A DNA stretch of 64,000 bases, taken from assembly GCF_012932565.1 (NCBI RefSeq), contig NZ_JABBYJ010000001.1, forward strand, positions 124,001-188,000. Direction: 5' to 3'. Below the pieces are notes generated by a model, which made no database searches, was not told the origin of the DNA, and saw only the letters and a program-made list of their open reading frames with translations. This DNA is from Sneathiella limimaris. GTDB lineage: Bacteria > Pseudomonadota > Alphaproteobacteria > Sneathiellales > Sneathiellaceae. Shown here piece by piece: positions 37,660 through 46,403 of this stretch (within the stretch, counting starts at the first letter, position 1; each line of letters begins with the position of its first letter). Made by a program: the position numbers and the translations under genes.

Positions 37660-38982
37660 TTAAGAGCTCAAAGGGCGATTAGAGGCTCTATTTTTTTTGC
37701 TCTTCGCTTTCAGGTCTTGCGATGGAAATGTTGAAACACTAACAATTAAGCCCAGAACAACAAATGAGAGCATTAACGGAGGGCCAAACAATCCAACAGA
37801 CATAGAGGCAACATCGATACCCAACAGTAATGAAACCAGAGTGAAAATTGCTTTTCTGTCAGATATAACATTTGAGCGCTTCCAAAATTTGACGGACATT
37901 TTTATGGCTGCATAGTGAGAGTATATGTATAAAAACATTGCTAAAATCCCACCATAGAGCCCCATGATTAGAAAGTGATTTACAACATCTATGTGGCCTC
38001 TACCATCCAAGAGTGCTCCCCAATGATGCGGCCAATTTCCAGCGACACCATACAGCCAAAACTCATCCAAGTTATCAAATGCAATTTCCATCAAGCGCAC
38101 TCGATACCAAGCAGTTCCAGCACTCAATGCGATATACCCGACCAAACTATAAAAATGTCTATTCGAGGCTAACTCCACCCCAATACACACAAAGATTATG
38201 AACCAAATTAGTGGTTTTATCAGTGACGTTTTGAACGCAAACGCATTAAATCCCAGGAAAGCAAGAAATGCGATCCAAGGTCCACTGGACATTGAGGAGA
38301 AAGTTCCCAACGCGCCTGATATCACAGACACAATTAACAAGCTTTTTGATTTTGCATAGCCTCGTACAGACCATAAGATACCCGTCAACATAGCCATACT
38401 CAGACCAAAGTAAATATGAACTTCTGTACTTGCCTTTGCGCGCAACAACCCCAAACGATACTCCGGCGGTTTGTCAAACCAAACCCATGCCCGGTAAACT
38501 TCTAATTTTTGATATGGAGAGTAAAACGTCACCGCTTCGACAACTCCCATAACTCCCATGAACAAGGCAAGGAATGCACAAGGAATAAAAAGTCCCGCAA
38601 TATCACGCGTGTCTTTAATAGCTAACCTAGTCGCCATGTAGATAAGTACTGTATCTAATCCACGTCCGATTTGACGACTTATTTCTCCACTATCAGCCCC
38701 ACCTATAAAACTAGCCGCAATCACCCATACCCAACAAATAAAAATTGAGAGATCAACTCGATTAAGAGTGATTTTTTTCCCTCTACCATTGAAAAGAAGC
38801 TTTACAATTAAAATAAAAGCAATCACCCGGGGTATTGACATCTGGACAACACCAACAGGCATCCTAAGATATTCTGGCCAAACAAGCATTGAAATGATTA
38901 CAACACCCAGCGCAAAACCCGGACGAACAAATATTGAATAGAGCGAAAACAACGCCGCAAGTAATGAAGTTACCCCTACCAA
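37660..38982 (-). CDS. O-antigen ligase/Wzy-like polymerase
   Basis: The 440-residue protein has about 11-12 transmembrane helices and a large periplasmic loop after about residue 270 that includes Y-R-V-R-L-M-E-I and N-H-F-L-I-M-G-L-Y-G-G, the pattern of the WaaL/Wzy superfamily. In a Wzx/Wzy-type EPS locus it is most likely the polymerase, but ligase and polymerase cannot be told apart from sequence. It begins a run with the flippase and lies 24 bases downstream of the pyruvyl transferase gene. Confidence 0.86.
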   Translation of the reverse strand: MVGVTSLLAALFSLYSIFVRPGFALGVVIISMLVWPEYLRMPVGVVQMSIPRVIAFILIVKLLFNGRGKKITLNRVDLSIFICWVWVIAASFIGGADSGEISRQIGRGLDTVLIYMATRLAIKDTRDIAGLFIPCAFLALFMGVMGVVEAVTFYSPYQKLEVYRAWVWFDKPPEYRLGLLRAKASTEVHIYFGLSMAMLTGILWSVRGYAKSKSLLIVSVISGALGTFSSMSSGPWIAFLAFLGFNAFAFKTSLIKPLIWFIIFVCIGVELASNRHFYSLVGYIALSAGTAWYRVRLMEIAFDNLDEFWLYGVAGNWPHHWGALLDGRGHIDVVNHFLIMGLYGGILAMFLYIYSHYAAIKMSVKFWKRSNVISDRKAIFTLVSLLLGIDVASMSVGLFGPPLMLSFVVLGLIVSVSTFPSQDLKAKSKKNRASNRPLSS

Positions 38983-39006
38983 AACTTAGCTTCCCATGTT
39001 TATTAT

Positions 39007-40284
39007 TTATCTGGATAAGGCAGTTACAATTTCATCAAATTGCATTCGCGATTTATTTATTACCTCAACAATACTTTTTTCAAGATGCTGGCGAATTTGC
39101 TCTCTATCCAAATATGCACTCTTAAGTGCCTCAAAAATCTCAACTTCGTTTTGATATCTAGGGTCAAACACGTAATCTTGCTGAGAACAAGTTGCAAAAA
39201 CACCTTTTGTTTTATCACTGTATGCAATTGAACAAGTGGGCACACCCATAGACAAACTAGCTATAGTAGAATGCATTCTCATTCCACAAAACCAATTCAT
39301 TTTAGCTATCAGCCACTTTACTTCTTCACAAGTAATATTATTTGGAAATACTGTTATCCTAGAGCATTCAGTTAAATTGTTGTCTTTAAGAAACTGGCGG
39401 GCAGCCCCCCAATCAGATTCATAATGCCCTTCAGGGGCTAAGACATGAGAAACTAAGAATACGTGTGCGTTTGTTTCTTTCAAGACCCATTCTACAAAAT
39501 TTTTCAAAACTTCATTGTAACGAGCCTTGAACCCAAATTTCTTTGTAGCACCTTGTGGATCTTGATAAACTAAACCACTGATATTTATACCTATTTTTGG
39601 AATACCTGAAGCAGACCCTTCACATATTTCTTCTTTAATTTTCTCCAATCCGCCTGGCTCTCTTGCAGGCAATGCAAACGCCACATCCACCCCTTCTTTA
39701 TGCAAACTGCTATCAAACACCGGGCCGAGTAAATCTACAAGGTTATCAAAACTATGTTTATCTCGTGCGAAACACATTGAGGCATTTTTAACAATTTGTT
39801 CTGCAACATCTCTGTTCTTTTCTTGTTGATAAGGCCCGAAAGTTTGAGGCAGCAAAATCAATTTCTTTTTTAATTTAAGCGCGATGGACTTAATAACAGA
39901 TATTTCATAAAACCTTTTTTGACCATAAATATCACTAAAACTATCCCCTCCTGAAATATCAAGTACGACATCTACCGATTTAATTAAGCGAAATATTTCG
40001 TTTCTATTTTGAATAATATTCGGAAGCTTCAACAGAATTTCCAGAAGATGAAAATTACCTGAATGAAAGATTCTTAGCCCGGAACGCAACCCAACATGGG
40101 TGACATGTACTCTACCCGCGGAGCCCAATCTGTACACAGATGTCCTTATACCAGTCCCACTATCGGCAACAAAAAATTCTGCAGAAGGCATTCTCTCTCC
40201 TAAAGCAGAAAGCGTTGAAAATAGCAAAGCATTCACGCCCAAATTACTAGTGTCGGGCGCAGCACCCGCTATAAGAATTTTCAT
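39007..40284 (-). CDS. polysaccharide pyruvyl transferase family protein
   Basis: The 425-residue protein matches the CsaB/WcaK-type polysaccharide pyruvyl transferase family. It opens M-K-I-L-I-A-G-A-A-P-D-T-S-N-L-G-V-N-A. D-V-V-L-D-I-S-G-G-D-S-F-S-D is near residue 106, L-I-L-L-P-Q-T-F-G-P-Y is near 140, and the C-terminal R-M-H-S-T-I-A-S block carries the conserved histidine. These enzymes form pyruvate ketals on sugars, giving acidic EPS. It starts the long minus-strand cassette unit. Its codon use is AT-rich. Confidence 0.87.
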   Translation of the reverse strand: MKILIAGAAPDTSNLGVNALLFSTLSALGERMPSAEFFVADSGTGIRTSVYRLGSAGRVHVTHVGLRSGLRIFHSGNFHLLEILLKLPNIIQNRNEIFRLIKSVDVVLDISGGDSFSDIYGQKRFYEISVIKSIALKLKKKLILLPQTFGPYQQEKNRDVAEQIVKNASMCFARDKHSFDNLVDLLGPVFDSSLHKEGVDVAFALPAREPGGLEKIKEEICEGSASGIPKIGINISGLVYQDPQGATKKFGFKARYNEVLKNFVEWVLKETNAHVFLVSHVLAPEGHYESDWGAARQFLKDNNLTECSRITVFPNNITCEEVKWLIAKMNWFCGMRMHSTIASLSMGVPTCSIAYSDKTKGVFATCSQQDYVFDPRYQNEVEIFEALKSAYLDREQIRQHLEKSIVEVINKSRMQFDEIVTALSR

Positions 40285-40304
40285 ATTTCACACCATACGC
40301 CGTA

Positions 40305-40330
40305 CGTGTCATTTTAAACAAAATGACACG
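40305..40330. terminator. perfect 11-bp inverted repeat between giant-protein gene and pyruvyl transferase gene
   Basis: CGTGTCATTTT (40305-40315) and AAAATGACACG (40320-40330) form a perfect inverted repeat with a four-base spacer. It lies 45 bases past the giant gene stop and 20 bases before the pyruvyl transferase start, so it could end transcription of the giant gene or act as an operator for the cassette. There is no clean T tract after the stem on the minus strand, so the role is open. Confidence 0.45.
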
Positions 40331-40374
40331 ATATAGTTTAAGATAAAATGAAAATTCAATTGCCGAATTTTGGA

Positions 40375-43300
40375 CTAAATTATAAATGAATCAGAATTTA
40401 GATCTTCAGGATCGACGCCAACAAGCTTAACTTCCATATCAGCGAGCTGATCACCATTGATATCAGCAAGCAAAGTTTGCGTATCAACGTCAAATCTAAC
40501 CTGAGTTATTCCTGTTGAAAGGTCCATCTCCAAGTATTCATCAAAATAATCTAATGAGACCGTTCTCTCATAAATGCTGCCTTCAACGTTGAGGTCGACC
40601 ACTTCATTTATCACTGTCACATCTGCAATTTTTCCATGCAATTGAGATCCCCAACCAGTTCCACCAGCATAAACATCCCAAGAAGATGCCTCACCGAGAG
40701 AAACATCGGCGGCATTATTTTCATATACTTGCGTCCCGTTAGCCCAAAAAGCAACAGAACTCGAAGACTCATTAATTACAACTTGAATATCCTGCCATCC
40801 AGCTGAATCAAAAACATTTTCAACTAATATTTTTCTGAGGTACCCTTCGCTATCTCGCAATGAAACCTCTAATCCATCATCCACTACACTGATTCCATAT
40901 TGTGTGTGGTTCCAAAGCAGGGTCTGTTTTCCGCCAGTAAGAGTTTCCAAATCAAAAGTCACACTGATAGTAGCATCTCCAACCGGAAACAATTCACTTC
41001 CCCTTCCTAAATTAGTAACTCCCGCCCCAAATTTACCGGCTGCCTCTTCAAGCTCCAGAACCTGCTCTGCAGAGCTATAATTCTTGAGAAAGAAATCTTC
41101 ACTTCCAATAAACTGGAATCCATCGCCGACTAAAGCGGAGATATCAATTCTATCACCTGAAGAGAAATCAGCAATTTGATCACTACCCTGGCCATCTACA
41201 GCACTATCGCTCAACGACGAAAAGACAAATATATCAGCTCCGTCACCGCCAGACAAAACATCTGCACCAACACCACCTTCAATAGTATCATCTCCACCGC
41301 CACCATATATGGTGTCGTTTCCTGCAAAACCAACCAGAATTTCCCCCGCTTCAGAACCAACAATATTGTCATCAAATATCGTTACTTCACTTCTCTCCCA
41401 GAATGCGAGAATTGCCTCAACGTCGGCACCGGCTCCAAAACTATCAGCAAGCCTAAAAGCTTCAAGTAGATCAGCGTCAGCCCCTAGTTGCTCTCCAAAT
41501 AGATATTCATAATTTTCACCTAACTCACTAGCCTGTGGCGCTTCATAGTTTCCAAAGCTATTGGTATCAGAATCTTCCAACAAGAATTTACTCGCTACGT
41601 TATTGGTAACCGTAGCTCCTGGTGAGTTCATCACGTAAATCCAAGTATCTGGATAGGGCCCAACAGTAGTAAGTACCGTGTTATTACTAATATTAATCCC
41701 CGTCACACCCAGAGCTGTAATTCCATGATACCCTGACTGATAAATAACATTGTTTTGAATATCAAAATTACTATGCCGAGCAGCACCTATGTCTCGTATA
41801 AAAATTGCTTGGTTACTGTCACCTTCACCTTGATACATGAAGTTATTATAAATCTTCACATCCTGTACACCTGGCTTACCTTCTGAAGTCCAAAATTGAA
41901 GAAAATCAGCATGATCTCCAGCCTCAACATCTGCATGAAAATCAGTAAAAGTGTTTCCGGCAATTTCTATGTCTTTTGAAGCAACAAAATCAAAGCCATC
42001 TGTCCTAATGTTGTGAACATAATTATTGAACAAATCGAGGTCTGTGCAACTATCGAATACTGCAGCTCGCGTTGACTCAGTGAACTCCGTATTTTCAATC
42101 AATAATCCGTCAGATTTATCTGCCCACAAACCAAACACGCCCAAATCACGCATACCAGGTTCACCGCAAACAATACTGTCTGAAATACTGATGTTTGAAG
42201 AATTTTGGATACCAATAGTATGGCTTCCCCAATTATTTACCAGCTCTTGCGCTCCATTTGTCTGGAAATTAATATTTGAGAAACTAATATTTTCAGATCG
42301 ATTAACAAATACGTCTGACAAGCGAGCCATATTGTTCGGATCGAAAGATTCTATCTGCACACCGTCCGTGGAAATCAAATCTTGAATCTTTACCCCAACA
42401 TAATCGCCAGGCATAAGCTTCAAAACAACTCCTGACAAATCACCTTTAAGCAAGTTATTTAGTTCTTCAACAGAACTTACTATAATAACACCTTCAACGT
42501 TGGTATCTTCTTGAGAACCACTAGTGGCCCCATCTGTCTCTTGAGCTGGTGGAATGACTATAGGGTCAACATCTTGTTGAGGAATACTAATTGTCACCGC
42601 TGAATCATGTTCATCCATTTCATACATTCTGCTATAAATTCCTTCACCCGAAGGAATAATCGCAGCATCCAAAATAGAAACATCAGCAAGTTGACCATCA
42701 AGTTCCCCACCCCAAGGATTTCCTCCAAGGGTGACATCCCAATAACTTGGTTCTGTAAGAAGCACATCAGCTTGGTTCACTTCACCTGCAACGGCACCAT
42801 CAACCAACACAGTTAGACTACTTTCAGAATGATCAAATACTACTTGGAAATCATGCCAACCAGTTTCATCAAAAACGTTTTCAAATTTATAGAATGTGAT
42901 TCCACCATCTGAAGCCCGAAGAGCTACTTGGAGGTCATCATCTACGATGTTCACACCGTATTGCATGTGGTTCCAGATCACAGACTGTTTACCGCCCGCA
43001 AGACTATTCAATTCAAAAGTAGCGCTGAGGGTAAAACTCGACATACCAAACAAGTCAGCCGATTTACCGAGATTTTTGACACCCCCACCAAAAGCAGCAG
43101 CCGCTTCCTCAAGCAGCTCCACTTGTGTACCATCACTATTAGAAACTAGTTCGTCCTTACCAGAAATCGACACAGAAATGGTATGTGTTTGTCCACCAAT
43201 AGTTTGAACAAATATTGTGTCGACAACCTGGTCCCCATCATTAAGAGATTGGAGGGAAGAGTTATCAAACGCCTGATATCTCCAGTTACCTTCCCCATCA

Positions 43301-45837
43301 ATATTCAACACTCCAAAATCGCCAGTTATAGATTGCTCTAAAAAGCCACTTTCACCATCATCTGCATCTTCTGCGAGCAAACGTCCCGAAGCGATCAAGT
43401 CTCCATCTTCCTCTATAAACCCAACATCTACACCTGAGATCTTAGGCGCATCATCTGTTCCAATTAAAGAAATGGAAATATTATGAGGAGTTCCGTCAAC
43501 TGAATATACAATGATTGTATCTACGACGGTTTCACCGCCGCGCAATCCCTGAACAGTCGAATCAGCCTTAGGTTGATATGCCCAGCGCCCATCAGCCTCT
43601 AAAACCAAAGAGCCATAAACACCTGTTACGACACCGGCCGTAAAACCACTCTCTTTGAAGTCCGCGTCATCAATAATCAACTGACCAGAAGCTATCATGT
43701 CAACGTCTTCAATGATGCTACCACTGTCAACACCTGCAATTCTCGGAACATCTTGAGTACCTACAAGTGTAATCGTAATATTGTGAGGCGTCCCCCCCAA
43801 AGTGGTGACAACTATTGTATCGTGGACAGTCTCGCCTTCGCGCAAACTTTGAAGTGCGACATCATTGGTTGCATGGTAAGTCCAGTCTCCATTTGTATTT
43901 ATTGAAATGGAGCCGAAGTCGCCCTGGACAGTTTCTGCAACAAATCCACTCTCCCCAACATCTGCATCTTCCACATCCAAAACGCCAGAAGTTAAAACTA
44001 AGCCATCCTCTACGATGAGGCCCGTATCAACTCCACTTACCAAAGCTTTGTTATCTGCGCCCAAAACTGTGATGGTTACTTGATGCTTAGTGCCATCAAC
44101 AGACATTACGACTAGTGTATCAATGGCTTTATCACCGTCACCCAGTTCTTGAATAACCGAGTTTCCTGATGCGTTATAAGCCCAATTCCCCGCAGCGTCA
44201 ATGCTCAACACTCCATATGTGCCTTGCACAACAGTCGGAAAAAAAGCACTGTCACCAAAATCAACATCGTCCACGTCAAGCTTTCCAGATGCTTGTAAAG
44301 GCCCCTCCTCTGCCACAAACCCGGTATCGACACCCGTAATCACAGCGTCATCATTGGTACCTTCGATTGAGATTGAAACTGTATGCGTAGTACCATCCGG
44401 TGTGGTAACAACAAGCTTCTCTACGACAACATCTTCCGGGCCCAGAGACTGTATTTTATGAGCATCTTGTATTTTGTAGATCCAATTACCATCCGCATCA
44501 ATTGTGAGTGCTCCATAAACCCCCACTACCGTACCTGACACGAACCCACTTTCACCAAAATCTATATCGCTTGACGTTAGCTTGCCCGATGCAACGTGCA
44601 CCAGATCCTCAACGACCGAAGCAGCATCTTCTCCGGAAATAATGGACGCAGTATTCTCTGCAGGAAGATTCAATTTAACATTTTCTGGCAATGTTCCATC
44701 ATCAAGCTCATACATACGGTCATACACAGTCAAGGTACCATCGACTTCGAGCACCTCACTATGAACAGAAACGTCAGCGACTTGACCGTTTAGATCCCCT
44801 CCCCAGGGAGTACCTCCGGCAAGTAAATCCCAATACTTAGCATCGGATATTTCAATAGAATTATCGTTGAATGATCTCAACAAATTGCCGTCAAGCCAAA
44901 CTCCCAAATCACCAGTGGCCGCTGAATAGGTGACCTGTACATCATGCCATCCGGCTTCATCTACTGCATCTCTTACTGAGAAGTACTTCAGTTTGCCATT
45001 CTGTTGCCGCAATGCGATTGATAAATCGTCTCCATCAACAATAATTCCATACTGAGTATGGTTCCATAGAATTCTTTGATTACTAGTTTCCAAATCATTT
45101 AGTTCAAACGTTATACTCAAAGTAAAGTTTTCAAGATTAAAGTAATTTGCATCGCGACCGAGCGAAACAACTCCGGAGCCAAAACTCTCCGAAATGGAGT
45201 TCAGCGCATCACTTTCAGAAAATTCTAGATACGTTGCTGCTTCATTATCTTGGTTAGTATTATCATTTGAATCAAACTTAGGTGACAAGTTTCCATCATC
45301 CAATGCATACATTCGGTCATAGGTCGAGGATGAAGCATCGACATCTAACACTTCGTCATGAAAGGAAACATCAGCGATCAGACCATCCAGCCCGCCACCC
45401 CAAACAGTTCCACCAGCGGTTACATCCCAGTAAGTCGGATCAGAAAGTTCAACATCGGATGTTATTTCCGAGTAAATATTATGGCCATCTAGAAATACAT
45501 TGAATTCGCTAGTAACAGCGTCATAAGTAACTTGAATATCGTGCCAACCAGCTTCTGTTAGAGCTGATGGAACAGAGTAATAATTTAGTTTGCCATCAGT
45601 TCCCCGCAACGCGACGGATATAGTATCGTCTTTCACAACTATTCCATACTGCATATGGTTCCATAGCAGTCGTTGTTCTCCACCATCCAGACTATTCAAG
45701 TCAAACGTCACACTCAGGGTGAAGCTGTCCATGCCAAACATTGAGGCGTCTCGACCTAGATTAACAACACCTGATCCAAAGTCAGCTGCTGCGGCGTTAA
45801 GAAGATCGAGTTCTTGCTGAGTAGTTAGACTGCTCAT
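40375..45837 (-). CDS. 1820-residue RTX-type secreted protein: LamG-like domains, VCBS repeats, parallel beta-helix
   Basis: This acidic protein has no N-terminal signal peptide. Domains in order are LamG-like 1 (about 14-178), LamG-like 2 (212-377), five VCBS repeats of about 100 residues (398-895), LamG-like 3 (908-1073), a right-handed beta-helix (1116-1420), RTX calcium-binding repeats (1494-1535, G-G-G-G-D-D-T-I-E-G-G), LamG-like 4 (1595-1760) and a closing serralysin-like tail to S-D-S-F-I-I. The RTX tail and lack of signal indicate type I secretion. The PrtD/HlyD-like pair at 17417-20878 is the probable exporter. The beta-helix is paralogous to the protein at 23286-24578 and may act on the EPS. 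The LamG and VCBS parts probably bind glycan and give reach. Transcribed alone from an AT-rich upstream region. Confidence 0.92.
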   Translation of the reverse strand: MSSLTTQQELDLLNAAAADFGSGVVNLGRDASMFGMDSFTLSVTFDLNSLDGGEQRLLWNHMQYGIVVKDDTISVALRGTDGKLNYYSVPSALTEAGWHDIQVTYDAVTSEFNVFLDGHNIYSEITSDVELSDPTYWDVTAGGTVWGGGLDGLIADVSFHDEVLDVDASSSTYDRMYALDDGNLSPKFDSNDNTNQDNEAATYLEFSESDALNSISESFGSGVVSLGRDANYFNLENFTLSITFELNDLETSNQRILWNHTQYGIIVDGDDLSIALRQQNGKLKYFSVRDAVDEAGWHDVQVTYSAATGDLGVWLDGNLLRSFNDNSIEISDAKYWDLLAGGTPWGGDLNGQVADVSVHSEVLEVDGTLTVYDRMYELDDGTLPENVKLNLPAENTASIISGEDAASVVEDLVHVASGKLTSSDIDFGESGFVSGTVVGVYGALTIDADGNWIYKIQDAHKIQSLGPEDVVVEKLVVTTPDGTTHTVSISIEGTNDDAVITGVDTGFVAEEGPLQASGKLDVDDVDFGDSAFFPTVVQGTYGVLSIDAAGNWAYNASGNSVIQELGDGDKAIDTLVVMSVDGTKHQVTITVLGADNKALVSGVDTGLIVEDGLVLTSGVLDVEDADVGESGFVAETVQGDFGSISINTNGDWTYHATNDVALQSLREGETVHDTIVVTTLGGTPHNITITLVGTQDVPRIAGVDSGSIIEDVDMIASGQLIIDDADFKESGFTAGVVTGVYGSLVLEADGRWAYQPKADSTVQGLRGGETVVDTIIVYSVDGTPHNISISLIGTDDAPKISGVDVGFIEEDGDLIASGRLLAEDADDGESGFLEQSITGDFGVLNIDGEGNWRYQAFDNSSLQSLNDGDQVVDTIFVQTIGGQTHTISVSISGKDELVSNSDGTQVELLEEAAAAFGGGVKNLGKSADLFGMSSFTLSATFELNSLAGGKQSVIWNHMQYGVNIVDDDLQVALRASDGGITFYKFENVFDETGWHDFQVVFDHSESSLTVLVDGAVAGEVNQADVLLTEPSYWDVTLGGNPWGGELDGQLADVSILDAAIIPSGEGIYSRMYEMDEHDSAVTISIPQQDVDPIVIPPAQETDGATSGSQEDTNVEGVIIVSSVEELNNLLKGDLSGVVLKLMPGDYVGVKIQDLISTDGVQIESFDPNNMARLSDVFVNRSENISFSNINFQTNGAQELVNNWGSHTIGIQNSSNISISDSIVCGEPGMRDLGVFGLWADKSDGLLIENTEFTESTRAAVFDSCTDLDLFNNYVHNIRTDGFDFVASKDIEIAGNTFTDFHADVEAGDHADFLQFWTSEGKPGVQDVKIYNNFMYQGEGDSNQAIFIRDIGAARHSNFDIQNNVIYQSGYHGITALGVTGINISNNTVLTTVGPYPDTWIYVMNSPGATVTNNVASKFLLEDSDTNSFGNYEAPQASELGENYEYLFGEQLGADADLLEAFRLADSFGAGADVEAILAFWERSEVTIFDDNIVGSEAGEILVGFAGNDTIYGGGGDDTIEGGVGADVLSGGDGADIFVFSSLSDSAVDGQGSDQIADFSSGDRIDISALVGDGFQFIGSEDFFLKNYSSAEQVLELEEAAGKFGAGVTNLGRGSELFPVGDATISVTFDLETLTGGKQTLLWNHTQYGISVVDDGLEVSLRDSEGYLRKILVENVFDSAGWQDIQVVINESSSSVAFWANGTQVYENNAADVSLGEASSWDVYAGGTGWGSQLHGKIADVTVINEVVDLNVEGSIYERTVSLDYFDEYLEMDLSTGITQVRFDVDTQTLLADINGDQLADMEVKLVGVDPEDLNSDSFII
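40558..41055 (-). repeat. LamG-like copy 4, inserted between RTX repeats and C-terminal secretion tail
   Basis: Residues 1595-1760 of the giant protein repeat the pattern seen in copies 1-3, with L-W-N-H-T-Q-Y-G-I at 1641-1649 and A-G-W-Q-D-I-Q-V near 1679. It splits what is one continuous domain in serralysin-type proteins. Confidence 0.8.
42619..43116 (-). repeat. LamG-like copy 3
   Basis: Residues 908-1073, between the VCBS repeats and the beta-helix. It carries V-I-W-N-H-M-Q-Y-G-V, then T-G-W-H-D-F-Q-V, and L-D-G-Q-L-A-D-V-S, the same landmarks as copies 1, 2 and 4. Confidence 0.8.
43153..44646 (-). repeat. five tandem VCBS repeats in the giant protein
   Basis: Residues 398-895 are five units of about 100 residues. 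Each has an S/A-G-x-L opening, a D-x-D-x-x-x-S-x-F segment, G-x-Y/F-G-x-L, an x-G-x-W-x-Y block and a closing H-x-I/V-x-I-x-x-x-G. VCBS repeats are common in large secreted adhesins and enzymes of aquatic proteobacteria. Confidence 0.88.
44707..45204 (-). repeat. LamG-like copy 2
   Basis: Residues 212-377, with I-L-W-N-H-T-Q-Y-G-I near 257-265, A-G-W-H-D-V-Q-V near 295-302 and L-N-G-Q-V-A-D-V-S near 349-357. Confidence 0.8.
45304..45798 (-). repeat. LamG-like copy 1
   Basis: Residues 14-178, with L-L-W-N-H-M-Q-Y-G-I at 57-66, A-G-W-H-D-I-Q-V at 96-103 and L-D-G-L-I-A-D-V-S at 150-158. Four copies in one protein point to avidity for a polymer ligand. Confidence 0.8.
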
Positions 45838-46403
45838 TTTTGGATTACTCCTGAGTACATGATGAACTTATGAAAGACGACTCACTGTTCGCCGATATCG
45901 TGAGAAAAATTTAGGAGAAAATTCTTTTTAAATCGTTACCAACAAAGATTAAAATCAGTAAATTTGAATTACTATAAAGTTAAATTGTAATAGAAAATTT
46001 TATGAAAATACATCTTTCCAAAACATAAAATCAGAAATAAAATACTATTTACCGTAAAAATAAATATTGGTCATACTTTCACAACATATTTTTAAAAAAT
46101 TTAGATATTTAAAAAAAATATTTCTATAAAAATATAAAAAGTTGTTTCACCATTACTTTGAAAAAGTAATTTCTGATTCTCAATATATTGCAAATTGCAT
46201 GAAAATTAGACTTAACTGTTGCTAATCTAGTTGATAAGATTTTTTAAAACTTTACGAGAACTTTCCCCGAAACAAACCTGTTACAATATCTTACAGAATT
46301 AAGAATTAAGTAGGGCAGCTGAGCAACTTGTCCAACAAATGTTTAGGCACTTCACATATGTAATCGGACAACAAAAAGGGGGCTCATCGCCCCCTTAGCT
46401 ATT
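45838..46403. other. AT-rich upstream region of the giant-protein gene
   Basis: These 566 bases contain no credible gene. They are very AT-rich with many A and T runs (for example about 46085-46140), which can give curved DNA and a binding platform for nucleoid proteins. They must hold the promoter of the giant gene. The right end carries the terminator of the enoyl-CoA hydratase gene. I could not pick a reliable -35/-10 pair. Confidence 0.6.
46371..46397 (-). terminator. rho-independent terminator after the enoyl-CoA hydratase gene
   Basis: The stem AAGGGGGC/GCCCCCTT (46376-46383 and 46389-46396) has a five-base loop. Read on the minus strand it is followed by a T tract (the A run at 46373-46377). 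It begins seven bases past the gene stop. Confidence 0.8.

Noticed and set aside
43153-44646. CRISPR-like or DNA-level tandem repeats
   Set aside because: The periodicity is protein-level (VCBS units); DNA copies have diverged and there are no spacers.
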